A stretch of 64,000 nucleotides of DNA from the IMG/VR virus record IMGVR_UViG_3300033153_009397, positions 16,004 to 80,003 of that record, one strand, 5' to 3'. Under the pieces are notes generated by a model. It was not told the DNA's origin, searched no databases, and saw only the letters and a list, made by a program, of their open reading frames with translations. How positions within the stretch are numbered: position 1 is the stretch's first letter; each line of letters starts with the position of its first letter. Shown here one piece after another: positions 16,113-23,608 of this stretch. The DNA is from a virus. Made by a program: the position numbers and the translations under genes.

Positions 16113-17122
16113 TTTTCTTTTCCTCCATTGATGAAGAGTTTATTTAGAGCGTTAAGGAAATCCCTTTCATTCTCATTGAGGAGTGAGCTTTTGATGTCTC
16201 CATAAGGATAATCTTTAAGCACCCTTGCAATTTTCTCTATTAGAAGGATTGCTTTATCCTTATGTTCAATAGGTACATAGTGACTTGATAGAATGCTGAA
16301 GAGATTACTAGTACGCATAATAACAATGAAATAAGGTATGCCTTCGGATTTTAGCCCTTTGGCTAACAAATCAGCGAAGTTTTTATTGAACTCTGCTGTA
16401 CTATCACCCCATAGATGACACATATATTGTATCTCTGCTACCAGCTTTGTATTTTCAACTTCATAGTTTCCTCTCAAGGCATCAGTTTTAATGTAGGATA
16501 CATGTTTGCAGATATCAAGTATCCAGTCTTGATATATTCCAATTGCTGGTTGCCAAAAAAGATTATCTTGAGGGTCTCTTTCTTCTCCTACAATCTCAAC
16601 GTTTCGATAAGCAATATCCCATAGTATAGGGTCATCATAGATAACTTTTAATTTCAGATTGTTGTGATAACCTAAAATCTGAACTGGACACTCATTCAAC
16701 CTTTCGTAACAACCATAGCACAATCTTCCTTCTTTGCCTTCTATATGTGAGAATTCACATCCATCAACGTATTGTGCTTCTTGTGCATAGTCGTCGAAAT
16801 CTTGGGTTTCTCCGTTTTCATCATCATATTCTATTATAGCATTACAGCTAACACAACGATTAAGCCTTTCTTCTTCTATCAGAGTGATTTTAAAGATAGT
16901 GTCTTGGTCATGTTCAATATCGTAAGAAAGGAGCTCTAATGTCATAATTCCCAAGTCATGGATGTTTGAAACTGGTACTGGTATAAGTTCATAGTAATCT
17001 AAATGATATTGCTTTATTAGGGTATCTAATGAGATATGACCTTGAGTTTCAAAGAAACTCTTTTTTAGGTCATCATACATCTCATTTATACGCCAGTTTA
17101 AAGTTATCATCCTTATTCCCAT
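16109..17122 (-). CDS. Large hypothetical zinc-binding protein
   Basis: 337 aa from ATG 17122 (ATG 17110 is an alternative). The centre has CVSC near residue 90 and CYGCYERLNEC near 136-146, separated by an acidic insert, which looks like a treble-clef or split zinc finger. The C-terminal 120 residues are helical. It is the longest protein of this operon. No family recognised. Confidence 0.6.
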   Translation of the reverse strand: MGIRMITLNWRINEMYDDLKKSFFETQGHISLDTLIKQYHLDYYELIPVPVSNIHDLGIMTLELLSYDIEHDQDTIFKITLIEEERLNRCVSCNAIIEYDDENGETQDFDDYAQEAQYVDGCEFSHIEGKEGRLCYGCYERLNECPVQILGYHNNLKLKVIYDDPILWDIAYRNVEIVGEERDPQDNLFWQPAIGIYQDWILDICKHVSYIKTDALRGNYEVENTKLVAEIQYMCHLWGDSTAEFNKNFADLLAKGLKSEGIPYFIVIMRTSNLFSILSSHYVPIEHKDKAILLIEKIARVLKDYPYGDIKSSLLNENERDFLNALNKLFINGGKEK

Positions 17123-17559
17123 CCAAAACTTATGTCAAGAGCGTGTAGCCCTATCATTATCTTGCCTTCATGTGTATCATAGCCAAAGAACTCTCTACAC
17201 CAAAACTTTCTTGTTTTTCTATCTTTGAATAAATAGCGTATGAATTCTCTTTGTTCGAATTTATGTCCAATGATGGATATGAAAGTTTCTTCATCTAGAA
17301 GGTCAGAAATAGTAAGGTCAAGACGGTTAATTAAATCACTTGAATAAGTACGATAATAATTCTTTCTACTCTCACTTCCACAATTAAACCCGTAAGTAGC
17401 TAGGCAGAAGCTAGCCAATGGTATGTTTTTAACATGGAATTCTTTAGGGAGCTTCTGAATGAATTGCTTATATGCTTGGGTCTGTTTTAGTTTCTTTATT
17501 TTGGTTCTATTGACTTTGTAAGTTTCAAGCTTCTGAATAATTTTTCTGATTTTACTCAT
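17113..17559 (-). CDS. Hypothetical basic protein
   Basis: 148 aa with a lysine-rich N-terminal helix (KIRKIIQKLETYKVNRTKIKK) and an aromatic C-terminus. It overlaps its neighbours by 10 and 4 nt. Unrecognised. Confidence 0.6.
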   Translation of the reverse strand: MSKIRKIIQKLETYKVNRTKIKKLKQTQAYKQFIQKLPKEFHVKNIPLASFCLATYGFNCGSESRKNYYRTYSSDLINRLDLTISDLLDEETFISIIGHKFEQREFIRYLFKDRKTRKFWCREFFGYDTHEGKIMIGLHALDISFGWE

Positions 17560-18068
17560 TTGTTATTCCTCCTTTTGGGATTTCCCCATAATAATCTAGC
17601 AATAATTTCTGCTATTCCTCTTGTTGTCTCGATTTTTCCAGTATGCTTTATGACATGGTATCCATTACATTCTCTGCATTGTGTCTTGGGTATCCATTCA
17701 TTGGTTAAATAGACTGTATCAGCATCTACTATCTTGTCACAATCCCAACAGTAATGAGATTGAGGTAGTAATTTAAATCGGTGTTTAACTTCCATAATCA
17801 TTGCACTTTCTCTTTTTTCTCCTTTGTTCTTCTCCTCCTTTGTTCTTCTATCTCTTAATTTTTCCCATAGTGTGCGATGGTTGATATTGAAGAACTGTCC
17901 AAAGACTTGAACGTTTAGGAGCCATATTAGCTCTTGTACTTCGATTGTGTCTTTAATATCAGTGAGATTGTTAGTCTCATGTTTTTCTAGAACTTCAGTT
18001 AGCCTATTTAGAATTGCTCTACTATTGACTGGTAAAGCGTTTGAGTAGATAGTTTGTTCAATTTTCAT
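17556..18068 (-). CDS. Hypothetical zinc-ribbon protein
   Basis: 170 aa from ATG 18068 (ATGA overlap; in-frame ATGs at 18086 and 18098 are also possible). Helical N-terminus, then a charged linker (RDRRTKEEKNKGEKRE), then a zinc ribbon CWDC/CREC at about residues 111-137. A nucleic-acid-binding role is plausible but unproven. Confidence 0.6.
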   Translation of the reverse strand: MKIEQTIYSNALPVNSRAILNRLTEVLEKHETNNLTDIKDTIEVQELIWLLNVQVFGQFFNINHRTLWEKLRDRRTKEEKNKGEKRESAMIMEVKHRFKLLPQSHYCWDCDKIVDADTVYLTNEWIPKTQCRECNGYHVIKHTGKIETTRGIAEIIARLLWGNPKRRNNK

Positions 18069-18382
18069 CTTTCTATCACTTCCCATCCGAGAACCCAAGC
18101 AATGACATAAGCAGTCATTCTGTATTGTATTCCTCCTAGGAGGAGGTAAAATTGTAAGAAACGTCCTCCTCCTTCGACTCTGCTGATTTGTTCATTTGCA
18201 CACTCTTGTAATTCTTGGTACTCATTGACCAATTGCTCTAGTTGTTCATGAGATTGAATTACAATAGGATTGCCTACATTGGTAAAAACGCTTTCTGAGC
18301 TGATAACGCTATAAGGTCGGTCTGGTACATCTTCTTCAAAGGTTCTTTGGCTTCTTTCTTTCCATTGTGCTATAAGTGTCAT
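18065..18382 (-). CDS. Hypothetical protein
   Basis: 105 aa with a central coiled-coil-like helix (EQLEQLVNEYQELQECANEQ) and a hydrophobic C-terminus (FYLLLGGIQYRMTAYVIAWVLGW) that could contact a membrane. ATGA overlaps at both ends. Unrecognised. Confidence 0.55.
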   Translation of the reverse strand: MTLIAQWKERSQRTFEEDVPDRPYSVISSESVFTNVGNPIVIQSHEQLEQLVNEYQELQECANEQISRVEGGGRFLQFYLLLGGIQYRMTAYVIAWVLGWEVIER

Positions 18383-18693
18383 TTTAAAGTCTCCTCAAAG
18401 ATATTTTTGCCATATTTGTATTCTAATGAGTTTTTGTGCAAAGGTAACGGGTCTAGCTTTTCGAGAATGGGTTTGACTTCCTCACGGCTGAATGGAACTA
18501 CAATTTCTTGTGCATGTAGTTCTTTTTCATGGTTATAATTAGGTTCAGAAGCCCAATCGGCATAGATGAGCCATCCTAAACAATTAGACCAGCATAAAAC
18601 TGAATAATCTCCAGAAGGGAATTTCTCTGTTCTAACTCCGTAACGAGTACGGGTGGCTATTATGGAATTTATTGACTGAACTATGTCTGCCAA
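18379..18693 (-). CDS. Hypothetical protein with TTG start
   Basis: 104 aa. The start is TTG at 18693, set by GGAGGA 6 nt upstream; no ATG fits. Aromatic-rich (LCWSNCLGWLIYADWASEP). First gene of the 14509-18693 operon, downstream of a tandem AAGGAAAC element and a weak TATA box near 18764. Unrecognised. Confidence 0.55.
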   Translation of the reverse strand: MADIVQSINSIIATRTRYGVRTEKFPSGDYSVLCWSNCLGWLIYADWASEPNYNHEKELHAQEIVVPFSREEVKPILEKLDPLPLHKNSLEYKYGKNIFEETLK

Positions 18694-18780
18694 TAGTATT
18701 CCTCCTTTTTATTTGTGATTGTTTTTTTGGTCATTTTCAATCAGCCACAATTCTCAAAGGGTTTTTTAAAGATTTAGTGT

Positions 18781-18813
18781 AAGGAAACAAGGACACAAGG
18801 AAACAAGGACACA
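18781..18813. repeat. Tandem AAGGAMAC element, copy 4
   Basis: Four consecutive 8-mers: AAGGAAAC, AAGGACAC, AAGGAAAC, AAGGACAC, plus A. Unlike copies 1-3 it is tandem, not palindromic. It lies between the minus-strand operon starting at 18693 and the plus-strand TATA box of a structured RNA (18816-18824), so it could control both. Confidence 0.8.
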
Positions 18814-18815
18814 AA

Positions 18816-18824
18816 ATTTAAATA
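18816..18824 (+). promoter_or_regulatory. TATA box of the 18846 structured RNA
   Basis: ATTTAAATA is centred 26 nt before G18846, the first base of an 11-bp helix. The exact match of predicted start and helix start is good evidence that this is a promoter for a short RNA. Confidence 0.6.
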
Positions 18825-18845
18825 CTTTTGTTGTCTCTAAATATT

Positions 18846-18912
18846 GGGAGCATCTCACGCTTTCATACACAACCTAAAATTCCATTTTAGAGGTGCTCTC
18901 TCTTCTTTTTAT
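18846..18912 (+). ncRNA. Putative structured small RNA
   Basis: Bases 18846-18856 (GGGAGCATCTC) pair with 18890-18900 (GAGGTGCTCTC), 11 bp including two G-U pairs. Inside, CTAAAAT (18874-18880) pairs with ATTTTAG (18884-18890) around a UCC loop; G18890 could pair in either stem. A 17-nt single-stranded stretch remains. A T-rich tract follows (TTCTTTTTAT). There is no open reading frame. The promoter lies beside the AAGGAMAC repeats. No known RNA family is recognised. Confidence 0.6.
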
Positions 18913-18945
18913 ATAAATAAGATGTTAGATATTTGATGGTAACGT

Positions 18946-19030
18946 AAAAAAGAAAAATCCCCAGAGGCGAAAAGGCTTCGCTTTTGCGAAGATAGATAGT
19001 TTTTGGGGCACGACAATGACGCCTCTGGGG
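18946..19030 (-). terminator. Long GC-rich hairpin with T run (terminator or 3' RNA)
   Basis: CCCCAGAGGCG (18959-18969) pairs perfectly with CGCCTCTGGGG (19020-19030), an 11-bp helix that stands out in this AT-rich DNA. Inside is a second hairpin CTTCGC-TTTT-GCGAAG (18976-18991). On the minus strand the helix is followed by a run of Ts (complement of 18946-18957), and the minus operon ends at 19039, so it most likely forms the 3' end of that mRNA. It is larger than a plain terminator needs to be. Confidence 0.6.
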
Positions 19031-19038
19031 GAACGTGA

Positions 19039-19260
19039 TTAATCTATGCCAAGTTTCTTCTTGATTTTATCTATCTTTGTTTGTAATATTCTACACTTCT
19101 CTTTGGCATTTTTATATTTGAGATATGCATATGGAGGAGTTGGCTGTCTATCGCACCAATCATAACTAGCTAGCTGGTATCGAAGCTTGCTCTCTTCATA
19201 CTCTATTTGTAATTTAGACAATTTTCGTCGCAGAAAATATTTAGTCCAAATCATTTTCAT
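19039..19260 (-). CDS. Small coiled-coil protein
   Basis: 73 aa, highly basic helices (RRKLSKLQIEYEESKLRY and EKCRILQTKIDKIKKKLG) around a proline turn, a helical hairpin. Last gene of the operon beginning at 21228; ATGA overlap upstream. Unrecognised. Confidence 0.6.
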   Translation of the reverse strand: MKMIWTKYFLRRKLSKLQIEYEESKLRYQLASYDWCDRQPTPPYAYLKYKNAKEKCRILQTKIDKIKKKLGID

Positions 19261-19496
19261 TCACCATCATTCTTGTAACTTCTGTAGTCTTTTTTTATTA
19301 CTTCAAAATTTGAGATTTGACCTTGCAAGAATTTGCTTTCTTTAGGTTCTAATCCCGCTTTTAGAGTTTCATAAACTATCGTATCTACTTCTGCTGGTGT
19401 GAGATTTTTTGGGATTGTAACTTCTGCTACATGTTCATAATAGCCATTCTCTGTCCATAGAACAGTTACTTTCTCGGTCTTTTTTTCTTGGTTCAT
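19257..19496 (-). CDS. Small hypothetical protein
   Basis: 79 aa, alpha/beta with strand-helix pattern (KVTVLWTENGYYEHVAEV, LTPAEVDTIVYETLKAG). ATGA overlaps on both sides. No family recognised. Confidence 0.6.
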   Translation of the reverse strand: MNQEKKTEKVTVLWTENGYYEHVAEVTIPKNLTPAEVDTIVYETLKAGLEPKESKFLQGQISNFEVIKKDYRSYKNDGE

Positions 19497-19735
19497 GATT
19501 TGTGCTCCTTCAACATTTTCTCATAGCATTCAATGTGGTAATATTCTACTTTTCCTACATAGTCCTCAAATCCTCCTTCGAGCTCATTAGAGAAAGCTAC
19601 ATCCATGACTACTATGCCATAGGTTGTTTTTCTCTCCTTATTTAGATTTTTACCACATATTTTACATGGATAGTTCCATGTTATGGCTTCTATATTTGTA
19701 GAAGCTACTTCATTTATCGGTTTTTTGTCGTTCAT
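19493..19735 (-). CDS. Small zinc-binding protein
   Basis: 80 aa. CKICGKNL near residue 21 and YYHIEC near 67 give the Cys2-His/Cys spacing of small LIM- or treble-clef-like sites. It overlaps the upstream gene by 26 nt. The 19710 product has a related layout. Function unknown. Confidence 0.6.
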   Translation of the reverse strand: MNDKKPINEVASTNIEAITWNYPCKICGKNLNKERKTTYGIVVMDVAFSNELEGGFEDYVGKVEYYHIECYEKMLKEHKS

Positions 19736-19937
19736 TTTTCTTCATCTCCTTTTCTATCTCTTTTGAAATATTTTTATAGAAACATTCTTCATCGTAGTAA
19801 TATGGATAGTTTAGGTCGAGAGGTATCTCTGATATATCTGGTAGGTTCTCACTATCGTATTTTGCTATCCATTCATATACTATCATTGCTTCTTCTCCTT
19901 CTTTTATTGGCTTCCCGCATTTTCTACATTCTTTCAT
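19710..19937 (-). CDS. Small zinc-binding protein
   Basis: 75 aa with CRKCGKPI at residues 4-11 and DEECFY near 51-56, followed by a lysine-rich helix. The arrangement 'CxxCGK.i..GE..~v...EC' parallels the downstream gene at 19493, so the two may be duplicated. Unrecognised. Confidence 0.6.
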   Translation of the reverse strand: MKECRKCGKPIKEGEEAMIVYEWIAKYDSENLPDISEIPLDLNYPYYYDEECFYKNISKEIEKEMKKNERQKTDK

Positions 19938-20434
19938 TTTTCTTCACCTTCTTCTCTATCTCTTTTGAAATATTGTTTGAAGATAACTCTCTCTTTACCG
20001 TCACAAGGTAGTTGTCCTATCCCGTCGATAAATCCTCCAGATACTGTTTTATATATCATTACAGCTTTGCCTTTTAGCTCATGGAATTCTTCAACATCGA
20101 ACATTCGCATAATATCGGTAACTAGCTTCATTCCATAGGGAGATACTATTCTCTCTATAAATTTCCCTCTTTCATCTTTTATTGGTTCGCAGAGTATCAA
20201 ACTTATTCCTTGTGCTCCTATCTCCAAGTCAAACACTATATGCATCGTGAAAAATTTTTCTAGTGATAATGAGACTTCAGTTATTCGGGCGATTTCTTTC
20301 CAAAAACCTTTCGAACCGCCCAGTGTTCTCTCTTTATTTAAATCCATGATAGTCTGTATATCCACATTAAAAATCTCTTCATGTCGTTGATTTATGACCT
20401 CTTTCTGGTCATTTTTTCTTTCATTATTAGTCAT
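19934..20434 (-). CDS. Hypothetical protein
   Basis: 166 aa, alpha/beta, with a charged N-terminus (NERKNDQKEVINQRHEE). Central strands (MHIVFDLEIGAQGISLILCE) end in a loop near EPIKDERGKFIERIV. No catalytic signature is seen. Overlaps its neighbours by 4 and 8 nt. Confidence 0.6.
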   Translation of the reverse strand: MTNNERKNDQKEVINQRHEEIFNVDIQTIMDLNKERTLGGSKGFWKEIARITEVSLSLEKFFTMHIVFDLEIGAQGISLILCEPIKDERGKFIERIVSPYGMKLVTDIMRMFDVEEFHELKGKAVMIYKTVSGGFIDGIGQLPCDGKERVIFKQYFKRDREEGEEK

Positions 20435-20723
20435 CTTTTTTACCTTCTTTTTCTACTGGGACATAGCAACGAGCTGTTAAGGTCAAATCTGGTTCAATAT
20501 ACATTTGATATATTTGTAGATTATCTAATTCCCATTCTGTTATTTGTCCTTCTTCAATTTCTGTTCTGATAAGTCCTTTTATCAAATTCAGTAAAGCAAC
20601 AGATAGTTTGATATACTTTGTATTTGGTGTTTTGCAACGAAGACAATGATAATCATTTTCCATCTTGAAGAGTAGTGCTCCGCATAATAGGCAACTTTTT
20701 CTTTCTTCTATTAGATTATTCAT
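20427..20723 (-). CDS. Zinc-ribbon protein
   Basis: 98 aa with CLLCGALL near residue 11 and CLRCKTP near 31, an N-terminal zinc ribbon followed by a helix and a beta-rich tail. ATG 20723 lies right after the small gene at 20726. Function unknown. Confidence 0.6.
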   Translation of the reverse strand: MNNLIEERKSCLLCGALLFKMENDYHCLRCKTPNTKYIKLSVALLNLIKGLIRTEIEEGQITEWELDNLQIYQMYIEPDLTLTARCYVPVEKEGKKDD

Positions 20724-20725
20724 TA

Positions 20726-20842
20726 TTATTCACATTCCATTCTGCGAGTGACTTTGTTAGTTGGGGGCTTCTCGTTTGGTTCTTCATCTTGGTACAGCTC
20801 AATTCTCTTATCGGTCATTATGGGTATTTTTATATACTTCAT
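20726..20842 (-). CDS. Very small protein
   Basis: 38 aa, starting MKYIKIPIMTDKRIELY and ending TRRMECE. The start at 20842 overlaps the upstream stop (ATGA) and follows a purine-rich GAGGA stretch, and the frame fills the gap between its neighbours exactly. Function unknown. Confidence 0.5.
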   Translation of the reverse strand: MKYIKIPIMTDKRIELYQDEEPNEKPPTNKVTRRMECE

Positions 20843-21228
20843 TGTTCTTTCCTCTTTTTGTCGAGTTTCCAATCAACAAAAGCCATATCTATAGCGGTGT
20901 CTATATCAGTATCCTTACCAGAAGTGTTAAATACTTTGGCTACATAGTTTTCGATATAATATAATATATCAACTTGTTCTTTTGTCCTTTTATTCTCTGG
21001 GGTTTCACAAGCATTTATATAATCATTGAAGTGTTTAATTTTCTCTTCTTCTCTTCTTATTGTTTCATCTGTTATTGCGAAGTCTCTTTCTTCACCTTCA
21101 TTGCGTTTGATTGCTTGTTTAAGCCATTCCATACTGCCATCTCTAATTCGTATTATATCATAATACAAATCTCTCGTTGTATAACAATATGAATATAATT
21201 CTTCATTTTTTTCTTCATTGTCGGTCAT
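20839..21228 (-). CDS. Hypothetical acidic helical protein
   Basis: 129 aa, charged helices throughout (ITDETIRREEEKIKHFNDYI). It opens the operon 19039-21228. TATA TTTAAAAAT (21252-21260) is centred about 28 nt before ATG 21228, so translation is probably leaderless. Unrecognised. Confidence 0.6.
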   Translation of the reverse strand: MTDNEEKNEELYSYCYTTRDLYYDIIRIRDGSMEWLKQAIKRNEGEERDFAITDETIRREEEKIKHFNDYINACETPENKRTKEQVDILYYIENYVAKVFNTSGKDTDIDTAIDMAFVDWKLDKKRKEQ

Positions 21229-21283
21229 GTTGATTTAACATGTACTACTATATTTTTAAACATTTTGGTCATATTCAAAGGTT

Positions 21284-21323
21284 GAAAAAAAAAGAAGGTT
21301 AAGATATAGATGTGAGATATCTT
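21284..21323 (-). terminator. Hairpin plus T run after gene 21322-21780
   Basis: AAGATAT (21301-21307) pairs with ATATCTT (21317-21323); on the minus strand it is followed by nine Ts (complement of 21286-21294). This separates the 21322 gene from the operon starting at 21228. Confidence 0.5.
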
Positions 21324-21780
21324 AAGCATTGAATATATGAGAAACGAAGTATCCTTCTTCTGACCACTGTAGGACATAAATTCTTGTACCTTTTTTGATT
21401 TCTGCATTAGCACAAGCCATATCATATTCATGTTCATCTTTATCGAAGTACCTTGTTATTTGTCCATTCCACTCTATTGTGCTGAACCATTTTCCAGCCC
21501 AACTATCGTTTGCTCCTATAAGTTTTCTATATTCTTTGTCTATTTCCCAAGCTAGTTCAACAGCTTTTCTATATATACTTCCTCCATACATATATCCATA
21601 ATCAGTAGTTTGTATTGAACTTGTGGCTACATCTCCATACTCGTTGGTTGGTTCTACTTCTATCCAGTCATACGTTTTATCATATCTCACTATATATCTA
21701 TAACCTTTTATTCTTGTTTCTGTCTCTTTTCCATCGTAGAGACATGCAAGTATTCTTCTTATTGTTCTTTTATCAGCCAT
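21322..21780 (-). CDS. Hypothetical protein
   Basis: 152 aa, with a basic N-terminus and a beta-rich body with many Tyr and Trp (YRYIVRYDKTYDWIEVEP, WFSTIEWNGQITRYF). A single-gene transcription unit with a striking promoter of three 10-bp tandem repeats. Unrecognised; isolated control suggests a regulator or an early function. Confidence 0.6.
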   Translation of the reverse strand: MADKRTIRRILACLYDGKETETRIKGYRYIVRYDKTYDWIEVEPTNEYGDVATSSIQTTDYGYMYGGSIYRKAVELAWEIDKEYRKLIGANDSWAGKWFSTIEWNGQITRYFDKDEHEYDMACANAEIKKGTRIYVLQWSEEGYFVSHIFNA

Positions 21781-21790
21781 TTTAAGTCAC

Positions 21791-21820
21791 TGTATTTACA
21801 TGTATTTACATGTATTTAAA
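21791..21820 (-). promoter_or_regulatory. Three 10-bp tandem repeats over a promoter
   Basis: TGTATTTACA, TGTATTTACA and TGTATTTAAA follow each other without gaps. The last carries the TATA box (minus strand TTTAAATACA), putting the transcription start at the first repeat, 11 nt before ATG 21780. One helical turn per repeat suits a cooperative repressor covering TATA and start site. Confidence 0.65.
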
Positions 21821-21851
21821 TGTTTTGGAAAACATAAAAAAAAATAAAAAA

Positions 21852-22160
21852 TTAGATTGAAGTAGGTTCGATAAGGACAATAATGATACTCCAATATCCT
21901 TCTGGGGCATCATCAAGAATATCAACGCTGATTAAGTCCATGGTATAGTCTTTTGCTATCTTATTAGCTGTTTCCATGAGATAGTAAGCTGATAGCTGGT
22001 TGAGTGAGTGTTTATCTGGGAATAACTTGGGAATGAGGCTCTTGATAACGATAGCTTGTTCTACGCTTTCATGTCTTATAACATAAGTTTGTTTAGCCTT
22101 CATTTTCCTAGTCATTATGTCGGCAATATCTCTTTTCATAGTTGAACTAATGCGTCTCAT
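21852..22160 (-). CDS. Hypothetical protein
   Basis: 102 aa from ATG 22160, preceded by AGAGG at 8 nt (GTG 22166 is an alternative). Basic helical N-terminus (MKRDIADIMTRKMKAKQ), alpha/beta C-terminus (MDLISVDILDDAPEGYWSI). Last gene of the operon from 24484. Unrecognised. Confidence 0.55.
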   Translation of the reverse strand: MRRISSTMKRDIADIMTRKMKAKQTYVIRHESVEQAIVIKSLIPKLFPDKHSLNQLSAYYLMETANKIAKDYTMDLISVDILDDAPEGYWSIIIVLIEPTSI

Positions 22161-22569
22161 TTTCACATCCTCTTTTAATCATTTTAAGTGCTTCTTTGCA
22201 TCGTTCTGCCTCGTTTTGAACTTTTTTCTCTATTTTAGAAAAAATATCTGAAAGTCTAGTGGCTAACCATAAGGCTTGTTCTTTGCTTATTCTCCTCCTC
22301 ATTGGTGTAGCTACATTTATTTCATTTCCAAATGGTACTTTTACGTTGATATATCTTCCATCTAATAGCCAGTAAGTGTTACCATCTAGATGGTCTCTCA
22401 CTAGCCTTATATCGTGGTCATCGTATTCTATGTCAAAATTGGGTTCAATAGCATCTGCTAACCAATCGAATAGGTCAATGATAGTTTGGTCTAATTTTTG
22501 GGATATTCTGGTTCGTCCCGTGGCAGCTTGGTTGAGCATGTAAATACGTTCTTTGGTTAATCGTTTCAT
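22147..22569 (-). CDS. Hypothetical protein
   Basis: 140 aa. Alternating helices and a beta hairpin with acidic loop (DIEYDDHDIRLVRDHLDGN). It overlaps the next gene by 14 nt and the upstream gene by ATGA. No family recognised. Confidence 0.6.
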   Translation of the reverse strand: MKRLTKERIYMLNQAATGRTRISQKLDQTIIDLFDWLADAIEPNFDIEYDDHDIRLVRDHLDGNTYWLLDGRYINVKVPFGNEINVATPMRRRISKEQALWLATRLSDIFSKIEKKVQNEAERCKEALKMIKRGCENETH

Positions 22570-23003
22570 ATTTTGACCTCCTCCAATATTTTGCTATTAT
22601 AGCCATTTTTTGCATTTATTTCATCCATTGCATTATTGTATGATATATAGTTGAATTCTATACATATCCAAGCTAGTTTCTTTTGGTTTAGACCATTTTG
22701 TCTTTGTTCTTCGGGTTGTAATACTTGATTGCCCCATTCACCTAGTTTTCCAAGATTGTAAGAAATTTCTTCGAGAATAGCATATTCGTCGCTATGAGTG
22801 TCAAAGTAAGTGATGATTTCGTCTAATTCATACAATATGTTTTCCCAATCTTCTGGATGAATAAATGGTCTTCTCGTTGCTTTATCTCTAAACTCTTGAA
22901 GGTAGTCTCTGCATTTGGATGAAAATTCTCCATCTGTTAATTCATCTCTTGTCCATTGTTGGTAGAAAGGATGGATGTAGATTATATATTGCCAATCACT
23001 CAT
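22566..23003 (-). CDS. Hypothetical protein
   Basis: 145 aa, mainly helical with aromatic clusters (DWQYIIYIHPFYQQW; CIEFNYISYNNAMDEI). Overlaps its neighbours by 4 and 8 nt. Unrecognised. Confidence 0.6.
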   Translation of the reverse strand: MSDWQYIIYIHPFYQQWTRDELTDGEFSSKCRDYLQEFRDKATRRPFIHPEDWENILYELDEIITYFDTHSDEYAILEEISYNLGKLGEWGNQVLQPEEQRQNGLNQKKLAWICIEFNYISYNNAMDEINAKNGYNSKILEEVKI

Positions 23004-23217
23004 CTTCTTCCTCCTCCCAGCATTGTTCTTCTAACCATCGAGTTACTACTATATCTCTTGGAATGGCTTCTCCTTTAAGTACCTTTATTATTTCTTCTGT
23101 GTTTATTATTGTTCCTTGAGTGCATTTGCATGTAGCACATATTAGTTCTACTGCTACCCCATTGGCAAAGCTTATAATTCGATTGATATGAGGTTTGTGT
23201 CTGTTTTCACTTGCCAT
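22996..23217 (-). CDS. Small protein with CxxC...
   Basis: 73 aa from ATG 23217, preceded by GGAG at 7 nt; ATG 23232 is possible but lies on the ribosome site. ELICATCKC near residue 30 is the only cysteine group, followed by an acidic C-terminus (LEEQCWEEEEDE). Function unknown. Confidence 0.55.
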   Translation of the reverse strand: MASENRHKPHINRIISFANGVAVELICATCKCTQGTIINTEEIIKVLKGEAIPRDIVVTRWLEEQCWEEEEDE

Positions 23218-23608
23218 TTGGTATCTCCTCATCTGGTGTTAATGTAAAGATATCTTGTTTTTCATAGAGTTTTCTTAACTCTTGGTATTCCTCTTTTGTT
23301 AAATACATATCTGCCAAGAAACTAAAACCTTCTACTCTTTGTATTCTTTCAAAGACTAGCTGTTCTAATTGTTCTATTCGACTTGGATACTGTTTCCTTA
23401 TTCCTTCGTAAGCTTCTATCGCTAAAATTTTGTCGTATAATTCTCTCTTTGTTCTTCCGTGAAGGAAACAGTCATTGTTAGCATCATATTTAAGAATATC
23501 AAATCTGTATCCATCTGTTATGAGTATTAGTTTTACCCCAATCATTTCTTGTAGCTTTCTTGTTCGTTCTAATAACATCTTTCTTGTTATTCCATTCATG
23601 TTAATCAT
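23207..23608 (-). CDS. Hypothetical protein
   Basis: 133 aa, charged helices with a short alpha/beta start (VKLILITDGYRFDILKYD). ATG 23608 is assumed; ATG 23599 is also possible. It overlaps its neighbours. Unrecognised. Confidence 0.6.
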   Translation of the reverse strand: MINMNGITRKMLLERTRKLQEMIGVKLILITDGYRFDILKYDANNDCFLHGRTKRELYDKILAIEAYEGIRKQYPSRIEQLEQLVFERIQRVEGFSFLADMYLTKEEYQELRKLYEKQDIFTLTPDEEIPNGK

